This document shows, piece after piece, positions 17,090 to 24,905 of a stretch of 64,000 bases of DNA; the first letter of the stretch is position 1; every line of letters begins with the position of its first letter. The notes below the pieces were generated by a model. That model was given only the letters and a program-made list of their open reading frames with translations, did not search any database and was not told where the DNA came from. A program made the translations under genes and the position numbers. This DNA is from Stenotrophomonas sp. 610A2. Lineage in GTDB: Bacteria > Pseudomonadota > Gammaproteobacteria > Xanthomonadales > Xanthomonadaceae. The DNA is taken from assembly GCF_030549615.1 (NCBI RefSeq), contig NZ_CP130832.1, forward strand, positions 620,001-684,000. Direction: 5' to 3'.

Positions 17090-18466
17090 TCAGTTGACCT
17101 TGGCCAGATCATCGATCAGCACGCGCAGGAAGCGCGCGGCTTCGCCGCCGGTGCAGGCGCGGTGATCGAAGGTGACCGACAAGGGAATGACCTTGTGGGT
17201 CTCAATGCCGCCCATCACCGGGGTGACCTGGAAGCGGGCACGGCCTGCGGCGACGATGGCCACGCACGGCGGCACCACCACCGGGGTGGCGTAACGGCCT
17301 GCGAACATGCCGAAGTTGGACAGGCTGATGGTGTAGCCGCTCAGCTCCGACGGGGCGATCGAGCGGTCTTCGACCTGCTGGCGCAGACGGTTGATGCCTT
17401 CGCGCACGCCGCGTGCATCCAGCATGTCGGCATTGCGCAGGGCCGGTACGAACAGGCCATCGTCGGTGTCCACGGCAATGCCGATGTCGACCTGGGCATG
17501 CAGGGTACGGGTGAGGTTGTCACCGTCGAACCAGGCATTCATTGCCGGCACGGCCTGGCAGGCGCTGACGATGGCGCGGACCAGACGCGAGGTCATGTCG
17601 TTGCCCGGCGCCCAGGCGTGGATGTCGGCGTCGTCGCTGAGCGTGGTCGGCACGACCTTGCTGTGCGCATCGGCCATCACCCGCGCCATGTTGCGACGCA
17701 CGCCCTTCAGTGGTTCCGGCTGGCCCTTGGCGACCACGCCCGGAGGGGCGGTACGCATCGGCTTGCCGGCGGCGGACAGCGGGGTGCGGGCACTTGAGCC
17801 CCTCTCCCCCTGGGAGAGGGGTTGGGGTGAGGGTACGGCGGCTGCAGTAGCGATCGAACCCCCGGCCACTGTCCCGGTGGGAGAGGGGAGCAACGCTGAC
17901 GGGTTTGCCGCCGCCTGCTTCACATCATTCATCGTCACCGCGCCTTCGGCGCCGGTGGCACGGACGCGGGCCAGGTCGACGCCGAGCTTGCGTGCCATCG
18001 CACGCACGGCCGGTACCGCCTTGACGCCACCGACGGCCACGGCCTGTTCGGTGTGCACGGCGTTGGAGCTGACCATCGCGCCAACCACGGTGCCTTCGTC
18101 TGCACGTTCGGCGGCAGCGGCAGCCACCGGTGCCGGTGCTGCAACAGGTGCGGGCGCGGCTTCGGCCGGGGCGCCGTGGTGATGGCCGGTGTCCTGGCCA
18201 TCGGCACGCTGCGGCAGGTTCGGGTCGAGCTCGAAGCTGGCCAGTACGTGCCCGGTCACCACGATGTCACCGGCGGGGCCTGCCAGCTTCAGCACCTTGC
18301 CGGAGAACGGCGAGGGCACTTCGACCACGGCCTTGGCGGTTTCCATCGCCACCAGCGGTTCGTCGAGCTTGATCACGTCGCCTTCCTTGACGAACCACTC
18401 AACGATGGTGGCGTCCGGCAGGCCTTCGCCCAGGTCGGGCAGGTTGAAATTCTTGGTCTGGCTCAT
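17090..18466 (-). CDS. 2-oxoacid dehydrogenase E2, dihydrolipoamide acyltransferase (probably branched-chain)
   Basis: 458 residues in the standard E2 order. The lipoyl domain (1-80) has METAKA with lipoyl-lysine K45. A linker rich in Ala/Pro with HHHG follows. The peripheral subunit-binding domain (about 148-187) has VPAVRAMARKLGVDL. The acyltransferase domain (about 250-458) ends with FDHRACTGGEAARFL. It transfers the acyl group from E1 via lipoamide to CoA. The usual HxxxD/N motif reads H435-RAC-T439 here, so the Asp/Asn is Thr. Residues about 192-224 are encoded by a palindromic repeat pair (see separate entry). It starts in a four-base ATGA overlap with the SH3 gene and is the last gene of the operon E1alpha-E1beta-SH3-E2. 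Pyruvate is an alternative substrate; no E3 gene is in the window. Confidence 0.88.
   Translation of the reverse strand: MSQTKNFNLPDLGEGLPDATIVEWFVKEGDVIKLDEPLVAMETAKAVVEVPSPFSGKVLKLAGPAGDIVVTGHVLASFELDPNLPQRADGQDTGHHHGAPAEAAPAPVAAPAPVAAAAAERADEGTVVGAMVSSNAVHTEQAVAVGGVKAVPAVRAMARKLGVDLARVRATGAEGAVTMNDVKQAAANPSALLPSPTGTVAGGSIATAAAVPSPQPLSQGERGSSARTPLSAAGKPMRTAPPGVVAKGQPEPLKGVRRNMARVMADAHSKVVPTTLSDDADIHAWAPGNDMTSRLVRAIVSACQAVPAMNAWFDGDNLTRTLHAQVDIGIAVDTDDGLFVPALRNADMLDARGVREGINRLRQQVEDRSIAPSELSGYTISLSNFGMFAGRYATPVVVPPCVAIVAAGRARFQVTPVMGGIETHKVIPLSVTFDHRACTGGEAARFLRVLIDDLAKVN
17796..17893. repeat. Palindromic repeat pair inside the E2 coding sequence
   Basis: GAGCCCCTCTCCCCCTGGGA...GGTTGGGGTGAGGG (17796-17835) plus a partial inverted copy (about 17875-17893) match the intergenic repeat seen at 16.9, 27.8 and 51.1 kb. 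In frame it encodes VPSPQPLSQGERGSS and LLPSPTG, in the linker between the subunit-binding and catalytic domains. Confidence 0.85.
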
Positions 18467-18816
18467 GTGAGTTTCTCTTCCAGCAATTCGAGTTCGCGTG
18501 CCGGCAGCCAGCCCTGCGCGCCATCGGCGCGCTCGGACCACCACCAGCCACCATGTTCGTGATGCAGCCGTACCTGCTCGCCGCGGTCCACGTCCAGCTC
18601 GCGTGCGCTGTAATCACGCAGCGCTTCGGCGCGGCCATCGTCGAGCACCTGCAACCAGGCCACCGGCGCCCAGCCGGCGCCACCTTCGCTGGTTTTCACC
18701 CAGGCGAAGGCCGGCCATTCTTCGTCGCGGACACCGAGCTCGACGATCTGCCCGGTACGGAACTGCAGGGGGTTACGGTATTGGCTGCGGTAGCTGCCAA
18801 TCAAGCGTGCCAGCAT
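18463..18816 (-). CDS. SH3-like domain protein within the 2-oxoacid dehydrogenase operon
   Basis: 117 residues that look like two SH3-type beta barrels in tandem. The first is about residues 14-55 (FRTGQIVELGVRDEEWPAFA, then GGAGWAPVAWLQVL). The second is about 65-110 (DYSARELDVDRGEQVRLHHE, then GWWWSERADGAQGWLPAREL). It has no signal peptide. The gene starts one base after the E1beta stop codon and its stop overlaps the E2 start in ATGA, so it is tightly coupled to the complex. I know of no assigned role. A scaffold or regulatory contact with E2 or E1 is an inference from gene position only. Confidence 0.78.
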   Translation of the reverse strand: MLARLIGSYRSQYRNPLQFRTGQIVELGVRDEEWPAFAWVKTSEGGAGWAPVAWLQVLDDGRAEALRDYSARELDVDRGEQVRLHHEHGGWWWSERADGAQGWLPARELELLEEKLT

Positions 18817-18817
18817 G

Positions 18818-19804
18818 TCAGCCCACCGCCACCGCGCGCTTGGCGGCGGTCACGATCCGCTCCACGCTTGGCAGGTACTTCATCTCCAGGCGGAACAGCG
18901 GGATGTGGGTGTCATAGCCGGCGACGCGCTCGACCGGTGCCAGCAGGTCGTACATCGACTCCTCGGCCAGGCGTGCGGCGATCTCGGCACCGAAACCAGC
19001 GGTCTTCGGCGCTTCCTGCACGATCACGCAGCGGCCGGTCTTGGCCACCGACTCGGCGATGGTGGCGAAGTCCAGCGGGCGCAGCGTGGCCACGTCGATG
19101 ACTTCGGCGCTGATGCCTTCGCCGGCCAGCTTGTCGGCTGCTTCCAGTGCTTCCTTGACCTGTGCACCCCAGGTGACCAGGGTCACGTCGGTGCCGTCAC
19201 GCAGCACGAAGCACACGTCCAGCGGCAGTGCCTCGCCGTCGTTGACGACCACTTCCTTGTACTGGCGGTAGATGCGCTTGGGCTCCATGTAGATCACCGG
19301 ATCCGGCTCGCGGATCGCGGCCAGCAGCAGGCCGTAGGCACGCTGCGGGCTGGACGGCAGCACCACGCGCATGCCCGGCACATTGGTGAAGATGGCTTCG
19401 TTGGCTTCGCTGTGGTGTTCCGGCGCGCGGATGCCACCGCCCCACGGCACGCGCAGCACCATCGGGCAATGCAGGCGGCCACGGGTACGGTTGCGCAGGC
19501 GTGCGGCGTGGCAGATCAGGTGATCGACCATCGGATAGACGAAGCCGTCGAACTGGGCTTCGGCCACCGGCTTCATGCCCTGTGCGGCCAGGCCGACGGT
19601 CAGGCCGGCAATGGTGGTTTCATCCAGCGGGGTATCGAGCACGCGCTCAGGGCCGAACTGCTGCTGCAGGCCGGCAGTGGCGCGGAACACGCCGCCGTTG
19701 ACGCCCACGTCTTCGCCCAGCACCAGCACCGAGGGGTCGTGTTCCATTTCCCAGGCCAGCGCCTGGGTGACGGCTTCGATGAGGGTGATCGGGGTGGCTG
19801 TCAT
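18818..19804 (-). CDS. 2-oxoacid dehydrogenase E1 beta subunit
   Basis: 328 residues from MTATPITLIEAVTQALAWEM. The transketolase pyrimidine-binding domain (about 1-180) has VLVLGEDVGVNGGVFRAT, RVLDTPLDETTIAGLTVGLA and AQFDGFVYPMVD; the transketolase C-terminal domain (about 195-325) has LVTWGAQVKEALEAADKLAG and DLLAPVERVAGYDTHIPL. Together with E1alpha it decarboxylates a 2-oxoacid on thiamine diphosphate. The start at 19804 has GGAGA seven bases upstream and gives the family's usual length. An in-frame ATG at 19897 overlaps the E1alpha stop (ATGGATGA) and would add 31 low-complexity residues. Both are possible and I prefer the shorter one. Confidence 0.88.
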   Translation of the reverse strand: MTATPITLIEAVTQALAWEMEHDPSVLVLGEDVGVNGGVFRATAGLQQQFGPERVLDTPLDETTIAGLTVGLAAQGMKPVAEAQFDGFVYPMVDHLICHAARLRNRTRGRLHCPMVLRVPWGGGIRAPEHHSEANEAIFTNVPGMRVVLPSSPQRAYGLLLAAIREPDPVIYMEPKRIYRQYKEVVVNDGEALPLDVCFVLRDGTDVTLVTWGAQVKEALEAADKLAGEGISAEVIDVATLRPLDFATIAESVAKTGRCVIVQEAPKTAGFGAEIAARLAEESMYDLLAPVERVAGYDTHIPLFRLEMKYLPSVERIVTAAKRAVAVG

Positions 19805-19889
19805 CGGGGTGTCTCCGCTGTTGCTCGCCGCGCTGTGCGCGACGCCGTGATCGTGGCTGGCCGAGGTGACGGCAGCATTGCGCTTGATG

Positions 19890-20978
19890 TCATCCATGGC
19901 GCTGCTCCAGGGCGATGGCGGCAGCTCGCTGCGCCAGCAGGTCCGGCGGCGGATCGGCATACAGATAGTCGAACATCGCCTCGACCGGCTGCACCGGGCA
20001 GTTGAGGTAGGCGTTGACCTCCTCGTCGACGCGGGTGCCGCATTCGGCGATCCAGTTCTTTTCTTCTTCTTCGCTCCACACACCCTGCGCGGTGAGGTAC
20101 TTGCGCAGGCGGATCAGCGGCTCCTTCAACCAGGCCGACTTCACCTCGGCGTCGTCGCGGTAGCGGCGGGCGTCGTCGGCAGTGGTGTGGTCGGACAGGC
20201 GGTAGGTGAGCAGTTCCAGCACCGTGCCACCTTCGCCGGCCAGGGCGCGCTCGCGCGCCTGTTCCATCGCGGCCAACACGGCGATCAGGTCATTGCCGTC
20301 CACCTGCAGGCAGAACAGGCCGCCAGCCAGGCCCTTCTGGGCCAGGGTTTCGGCGCCGGTCTGGGCCGAGCGGGGCACCGAGATGGCCCAGCCGTTGTTC
20401 ACCACGCACAGGATCAGCGGCAGCTTGTAGGCGCCGGCCGAGTTCACCGCGGCGTAGAAGTCGGTCTTGGAGCTGCCGCCGTCGCCGCAGACGCTGACCG
20501 CGACCTGCGGCATGTTGCGCAGCTTGAACGACAGCGCCGAACCGGCCGCGTGCAGGCACTGGGTCGAGATCGGCACGCAGATGGGGAAATCGCGGACCGC
20601 ATCGCTTTGGCGGTCGTAGTCGCTGCCGCGCTCGTCGCCGCCCCAGTACATCAGGACGTCACGCGGGCGCACGCCGCGCATGAACATGGCGCCGTACTCG
20701 CGGTAGCTGGGGGCGAACACGTCACCGCTCTTCATGGCCGCGCCGATGCCGACATGGGCCGCTTCATGGCCCAGGCAGGAGGCAAAGGTGCCGAGCTTGC
20801 CGGTGCGCTGCAGCGCCACGGCCTTGGTGTCGAACACCCGCGTGGCCAGCATCTGCTTGAACATCGGCAGCAGCGAGCGTGGGTCACGCAGCGAGGCGGG
20901 GAGGTCGTCACGTACCAGGTTGCCGTCGGCATCCAGGTACTGCAGGTAATTGATTTGGAACTGGGCGGAAACCGTCAT
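19890..20978 (-). CDS. 2-oxoacid dehydrogenase E1 alpha subunit (branched-chain type)
   Basis: 362 residues. The thiamine diphosphate motif is intact (GDGGSSKTDFYAAVNSAGA through CVVNNGWAISVP, the GDG...NN pattern). The phosphorylation-loop region reads YRLSDHTTADDARRYRDDAE, the form typical of branched-chain rather than pyruvate E1alpha. This subunit binds the cofactor and decarboxylates the 2-oxoacid. It is the first gene of the operon. The ATG at 20978 (MTVSAQFQINY) has AAGGTG nine bases upstream; an alternative ATG 16 codons earlier has no ribosome-binding site. Its stop codon is 86 bases before the preferred E1beta start. Confidence 0.88.
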   Translation of the reverse strand: MTVSAQFQINYLQYLDADGNLVRDDLPASLRDPRSLLPMFKQMLATRVFDTKAVALQRTGKLGTFASCLGHEAAHVGIGAAMKSGDVFAPSYREYGAMFMRGVRPRDVLMYWGGDERGSDYDRQSDAVRDFPICVPISTQCLHAAGSALSFKLRNMPQVAVSVCGDGGSSKTDFYAAVNSAGAYKLPLILCVVNNGWAISVPRSAQTGAETLAQKGLAGGLFCLQVDGNDLIAVLAAMEQARERALAGEGGTVLELLTYRLSDHTTADDARRYRDDAEVKSAWLKEPLIRLRKYLTAQGVWSEEEEKNWIAECGTRVDEEVNAYLNCPVQPVEAMFDYLYADPPPDLLAQRAAAIALEQRHG

Positions 20979-21432
20979 TGCAGCAACACCTTGGACAGAT
21001 GGTTTCAAATGATAGGAATTACGCATGGTAAGGACTCAGTCCGAAAAAGCCGTCCTGCGCCGCAACAAGATTGACCGGACACAGGGCGATTTTGTTCCGC
21101 AGGGCGCGACTCGGGTGAGCAATTCCAACGTATTCAGTCTGAAGCAACAGGAACGGCACATTGTCGCGCCGCTGGGCTTTGCGCGTGTTTCGATTCCGTT
21201 TGCGCGGGAGCCAGAGCCAGCGCACCCCTCCACGCCCCCTCCCCTTGCCTGCGGCAAAGGGAGGGGTGTAGTGCCGACCCATGGTCGGCAGGGGCTCGAC
21301 CAGGAACGGCCCATGTAGTGCCGACCCATGGTCGGCAGAGGCATTACCGGTAAACCCCTGCCGACCATGGGTCGGCACTACAGGAGGTGCAACCCTGCGT
21401 TACCCTTGCCGCCCCATCCGATGGCCAGGCCG
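20979..21432. other. 454-base gap between divergent E1alpha and kynA genes
   Basis: The E1alpha side (20979-21200) should carry that operon's promoter; no consensus pair is obvious. The middle has a palindrome of the CCCCTCCCCTTGCC...GGCAAAGGGAGGGG type (21237-21266). Three GTAG-type repeats follow (21268-21381). The kynA promoter must lie within or close to the repeats. Confidence 0.6.
21268..21381. repeat. Three GTAG-type repeats, two direct and one inverted
   Basis: Variant core GTAGTGCCGACCC-ATG-GTCGGCAG at 21268-21291 and 21315-21338, and inverted at 21358-21381. The base changes in the two stem arms compensate each other relative to copies elsewhere (GAGCC/CTCGG becomes GACCC/GTCGG at the loop-proximal end), so the hairpin is preserved. 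Confidence 0.85.
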
Positions 21433-22293
21433 ATGACCGTAGAAAAGAACCAGCGTGAGCTCGAAGCCGGTATCCATACCGACCTGCAGGGCAGGCTCAC
21501 CTACGGCGGCTACCTGCGCCTGGATCAGCTGTTGGCGGCCCAGCAGCCGCTGTCCAACCCGCCGCACCACGACGAAATGCTGTTCATCATCCAGCACCAG
21601 ACCTCGGAGCTGTGGCTCAAGCTGCTGGCCCATGAACTGCGCGCGGCGCGCGGCCACATGCAGCGCGACGAGGTCTGGCAGTGCCGCAAGGTGCTGGCCC
21701 GGGCCAAGCAGGTGCTGCGCCTGCTGACCGAACAGTGGGCGGTGCTGGAGACCCTGACGCCCTCCGAGTACATGGGCTTCCGCGACGTGCTGGGCCCGTC
21801 CTCGGGCTTCCAGTCGCTGCAGTACCGCTATATCGAATTCCTGCTCGGCAACAAGAATGCCGACATGCTCAACGTGTTCGCCCACGACCCGGAAGGGCAG
21901 GCGCAGCTGCGTGAGGTGCTGGAAGCGCCCAGCCTGTACGAGGAATTCCTGGCCTACCTGGCGCGCTTCGGCCATGCCATCCCGGCGGCCTACGAAGGCC
22001 ACGACTGGACCCAGTCGCATATCAGCGACCCGGCCTTGCGCCAGGTATTCGAGAACATCTACCAGGACACCGACCGCTACTGGCGTGAGTACTCGCTGTG
22101 CGAGGACCTGGTGGACCTGGAAACCCAGTTCCAGCTGTGGCGCTTCCGCCACATGCGCACGGTGATGCGGGTGATCGGCTTCAAGCGCGGCACGGGCGGT
22201 TCCAGCGGCGTGGGCTTCCTGCGGCAGGCACTGGAGCTGACCTTCTTCCCCGAGCTGTTCGAAGTGCGTACCACCATCCGCGGCGATGCCTGA
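21433..22293 (+). CDS. kynA: Tryptophan 2,3-dioxygenase
   Basis: 286 residues. This haem enzyme opens the indole ring of L-Trp to give N-formylkynurenine, the first step of the kynurenine pathway. With the ATG at 21433 the substrate-pocket histidine of HQTSELW is residue 55 and the proximal haem ligand in RFRHMRTV is residue 240, exactly the numbering of the Xanthomonas campestris enzyme; this decided the start over an ATG four codons earlier. The flexible active-site loop [16 protein letters not shown] is present near the C-terminus. No other kyn genes are in the window. It transcribes away from the dehydrogenase operon and a GC-rich hairpin follows it. Confidence 0.95.
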   Translation: MTVEKNQRELEAGIHTDLQGRLTYGGYLRLDQLLAAQQPLSNPPHHDEMLFIIQHQTSELWLKLLAHELRAARGHMQRDEVWQCRKVLARAKQVLRLLTEQWAVLETLTPSEYMGFRDVLGPSSGFQSLQYRYIEFLLGNKNADMLNVFAHDPEGQAQLREVLEAPSLYEEFLAYLARFGHAIPAAYEGHDWTQSHISDPALRQVFENIYQDTDRYWREYSLCEDLVDLETQFQLWRFRHMRTVMRVIGFKRGTGGSSGVGFLRQALELTFFPELFEVRTTIRGDA

Positions 22294-22345
22294 GCCCTTG
22301 CTGTGGTTGAAAGTTCAACCTATTCAGAAACTTGCATTGCATCAT

Positions 22346-22370
22346 GGGCCGGTCTCAAAGGGGCCGGCCC
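22346..22370 (+). terminator. GC-rich hairpin downstream of kynA
   Basis: Perfect stem GGGCCGG/CCGGCCC with an 11-base loop, 53 bases after the stop codon. There is no T run, so it may only stabilise the 3' end. Confidence 0.35.
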
Positions 22371-22504
22371 CGGCATGGCGCAGCGGTTGGTTGCAGCAGT
22401 ATGTATTTGACGTGAAGCCGATGCTTCTGTGATCCTCGCCCGTCGCGCCGGTTCCGGCCGACTTGCTTGCATTACTTACCCAACGAATTATCAGGGGACA
22501 CCGC

Positions 22505-23998
22505 ATGAGCGCTGCCGCGCCGAATTCCGCACCAACCCCGGCGCCCGTGCCGGAGTTCAACAACCTGCTCGGTCACCCGCGTCCGCTGTGGATGCTGTTC
22601 ATGACCGAGTTCTTCGAGCGATTTGCGTTCTACGGTATCCGCTGGGCGTTGACGCTGTACATCGTGGCCCAGTTCTCCGAGAGCCAGGCCGGTGCCAGCA
22701 AGCTCTACGGCGCCTATCTGGCGCTGGTGTATGCGGCGGCCCTGTTCGGCGGCTTCGTCGCCGACCGGATCATCGGTTACCAGCGTTCTATCCTGATCGG
22801 CGCGGCGGTGATGTCGCTGGGCCTGTTCCTGATCGCCATCCCCAACGATCAGGTGTTCCGTATCGGCCTGGCCACGGTGATCGCGGGCAACGGCTTGTTC
22901 AAGCCGAACATCTCCAGCATGGTCGGGCAGTTGTACGGCATCAACGACTCGCGGCGTGATTCGGGCTTCACCATCTTCTATATGGGCATCAATGCCGGTG
23001 CGCTGGTCGCCCCGGTGTTGACCGGCATCCTGGCCGAGAATGTGTTCGGCACCGAAGCCATGCCGGCCTACAAATACGTGTTCATCGCCTCGGGCGTCGG
23101 CATGCTGATCAGCCTGGTGTGGTTCTGGTTTGGCCGTCGCCAGCTCGGCGAAATCGGCAAGCCGCCGGCCGGTGGTGAAGGCATGGGTCGCACCATCGCT
23201 GTGCTGGTGGGTTCGCTGGTGGCGGTGCCGGTCGCCTATGCGCTGCTGTCCATCGATGCCGGCATCCTTGGCTGGATCCTGGGCGGCCTGTTCACCGCGC
23301 TGTGCGTGATGATCCTGGTCGAGGGCATCCGCGAGGGCAAGGTAGCGCGTGACCGTGCCATCGCCATGCTGATCATCTTCGTGTTCAACGTGCTGTTCTT
23401 CATGTTCTTCGAACAGGCGGGCAGCTCGTTCAACTTCCTGGCGCAGAACATCGTCAACCGTGACCTTGGGGGCTGGACCTTCCCGATTGGTTGGTTCCAG
23501 TCGGTCAATTCGGTCGCCATCTTGGCCCTTGGCCCGATCTTCGTCTGGCTGTGGACCGCGCTGGGCAAGGCCAACCCGTCCATCCCGCGCAAGTTCGGCC
23601 TGGGTCTGATCTTCAACGGCCTGGCCTTCCTGCTGCTGATGTACGCGCTGTCCTCGCTGGTCGACGGCGCTGGCAAGATCCCGTTCTGGACCCTGTTCAT
23701 GGTCTATGTGATCCAGACCGTCGGTGAGTTGTGCCTGTCGCCGATCGGTCTGTCGATGACCACCAAGCTGGCCCCGCTCAAGGTGGTGGGCCTGGCGATG
23801 GGCGGCTGGTTCCTGTCCACCGCCATCGGCAACAACCTGTCGGGCATTTTCGCCGCGGTGGTCAGTGGCGAGAGCGGCATGACGGTGGAATCGGCCCTGA
23901 AGGGCTATACGTTCGGTTTCTGGTCGCTGCTGGGTGCAGGTGTGCTGCTGTTCCTGATCGCCCCACTGGTGCAGAAGCTCATGCACGGCGTGAAGTAA
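22505..23998 (+). CDS. POT-family proton-coupled di/tripeptide transporter
   Basis: 497 residues with about 14 membrane helices. The first helix has the POT-family proton-coupling motif (MTEFFERFAFYGIRW, the ExxER form), and NIGxN-like and GxNxG features follow (FTIFYMGINAGALVAPVL). It imports small peptides with protons across the inner membrane. The ATG at 22505 (MSAAAPNSAP) has AGGGGA nine bases upstream; the frame is open 14 codons earlier without a ribosome-binding site. The thioredoxin-like lipoprotein gene starts 11 bases after the stop codon and is probably co-transcribed. Confidence 0.9.
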   Translation: MSAAAPNSAPTPAPVPEFNNLLGHPRPLWMLFMTEFFERFAFYGIRWALTLYIVAQFSESQAGASKLYGAYLALVYAAALFGGFVADRIIGYQRSILIGAAVMSLGLFLIAIPNDQVFRIGLATVIAGNGLFKPNISSMVGQLYGINDSRRDSGFTIFYMGINAGALVAPVLTGILAENVFGTEAMPAYKYVFIASGVGMLISLVWFWFGRRQLGEIGKPPAGGEGMGRTIAVLVGSLVAVPVAYALLSIDAGILGWILGGLFTALCVMILVEGIREGKVARDRAIAMLIIFVFNVLFFMFFEQAGSSFNFLAQNIVNRDLGGWTFPIGWFQSVNSVAILALGPIFVWLWTALGKANPSIPRKFGLGLIFNGLAFLLLMYALSSLVDGAGKIPFWTLFMVYVIQTVGELCLSPIGLSMTTKLAPLKVVGLAMGGWFLSTAIGNNLSGIFAAVVSGESGMTVESALKGYTFGFWSLLGAGVLLFLIAPLVQKLMHGVK

Positions 23999-24009
23999 GG
24001 AGTCATGCG

Positions 24010-24603
24010 ATGAAACTGCTGTTCGGAACGCTTCCCCTGTTGCTCACCGTGGCGCTGGCTGGCTGCAATCAACCGCCGCCTGCCAAGCCTGAAAAGGTGC
24101 AGCCACTGGACACGTCCGAACAGAAGGCACCGGTGGCTGATACCAGCCAGCCGGTAGCATCGGGCAATACCCCCACCGCAGCGGACATCGCTGCGGTGGC
24201 CGGGCTCAATGCGCAGTTCGACCCGGCCCGCGACCCGGTTGCGGATCTGGAAACGGCCAAGGTGGAAGCCCAGCGCGGCGGCAAGCGGATCATGTTGGAT
24301 GTGGGCGGCGAGTGGTGCTCCTGGTGCCATCTGCTGGACGCGTTCATGGAAGGTGATTCGGAGCTGCGCCGCTTCCGCGACGCCAACTACGTGTGGATGA
24401 AGGTCAACTACAGCGAAGAGAACGAGAACGCGGCCTTCCTGTCGCGCTTCCCGGAGATCAAGGCCTACCCGCACCTGCTGGTGCTGGATGCCGAGGGCAA
24501 GTTGCTGCATTCGCAGTTCACTGGCGATCTGGAGAAGGGCAAGGGCTACGACCGCGCCAAGTTCGATGCCTTCCTGAAGGAATGGGCGCCGCCGGCGAAG
24601 TAA
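24010..24603 (+). CDS. Thioredoxin-fold lipoprotein
   Basis: 197 residues. A lipoprotein signal peptide (MKLLFGTLPLLLTVALAGC, lipobox LAGC with Cys19) is followed by a Pro/Thr/Ala-rich linker to about residue 65. Then comes a thioredoxin-like domain with a WCSWC redox pair, a KVNYSEENENAAF segment and a YPHLLVLDAEGKLL strand carrying the conserved cis-Pro of the fold. It probably acts in the periplasm as a disulfide reductase (DUF255/thioredoxin_7-like). It lies 11 bases after the peptide transporter gene, and a strong terminator follows. Confidence 0.85.
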   Translation: MKLLFGTLPLLLTVALAGCNQPPPAKPEKVQPLDTSEQKAPVADTSQPVASGNTPTAADIAAVAGLNAQFDPARDPVADLETAKVEAQRGGKRIMLDVGGEWCSWCHLLDAFMEGDSELRRFRDANYVWMKVNYSEENENAAFLSRFPEIKAYPHLLVLDAEGKLLHSQFTGDLEKGKGYDRAKFDAFLKEWAPPAK

Positions 24604-24622
24604 GCCTGCGATGTGCTTGAAC

Positions 24623-24653
24623 GAAAACGGCGCCGAAAGGCGCCGTTTTCGTT
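24623..24653 (+). terminator. Intrinsic terminator after the thioredoxin-like lipoprotein gene
   Basis: A 12-bp perfect stem (GAAAACGGCGCC/GGCGCCGTTTTC) with a GAAA tetraloop. The 3' arm ends in TTTT then CGTT. It closes the peptide transporter operon. Confidence 0.88.
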
Positions 24654-24655
24654 GC

Positions 24656-24817
24656 CCCCTCCCTTGCGCGCAGCGCAGGGGAGGGCCGGGGAGGGGTGCC
24701 TTTGATTCTGATCTTTGCTGTCAGCTCTCGGCTGGAAGCAAAGCCAAAGTCAAAGCTAAAGCTAAAGCCAAAGCACCCCTCCCCAACCCTCCCCTGCGCT
24801 ATGCGCAAGGGAGGGGG
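24656..24817. repeat. Inverted pair of CCCCTCCCTTGCGC-type repeats with an AAAGCY hexamer tract
   Basis: A forward copy (24656-24700) and a reverse copy (24774-24817) flank a short degenerate tract of AAAGCC/AAAGTC/AAAGCT units (about 24740-24773). The same combination, with a longer tract, occurs at 56.6 kb. It fills most of the 302-base gap before the next gene. Confidence 0.8.
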
Positions 24818-24905
24818 CAGAGCCACAGCCTTCATCTTCATTTTGTTCGCCTGCGGCCGCTAACGAATCAATCCCTCTGCATCCGGCGCCTTGCCCTCTC
24901 TCACC

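Noticed and set aside
19805..19897. Longer E1beta start at 19897 (MDDIKRNAAV)
   Set aside because: It overlaps the E1alpha stop and is possible, but it adds 31 low-complexity residues, while the ATG at 19804 has a good Shine-Dalgarno and gives the family length. Noted as an alternative.
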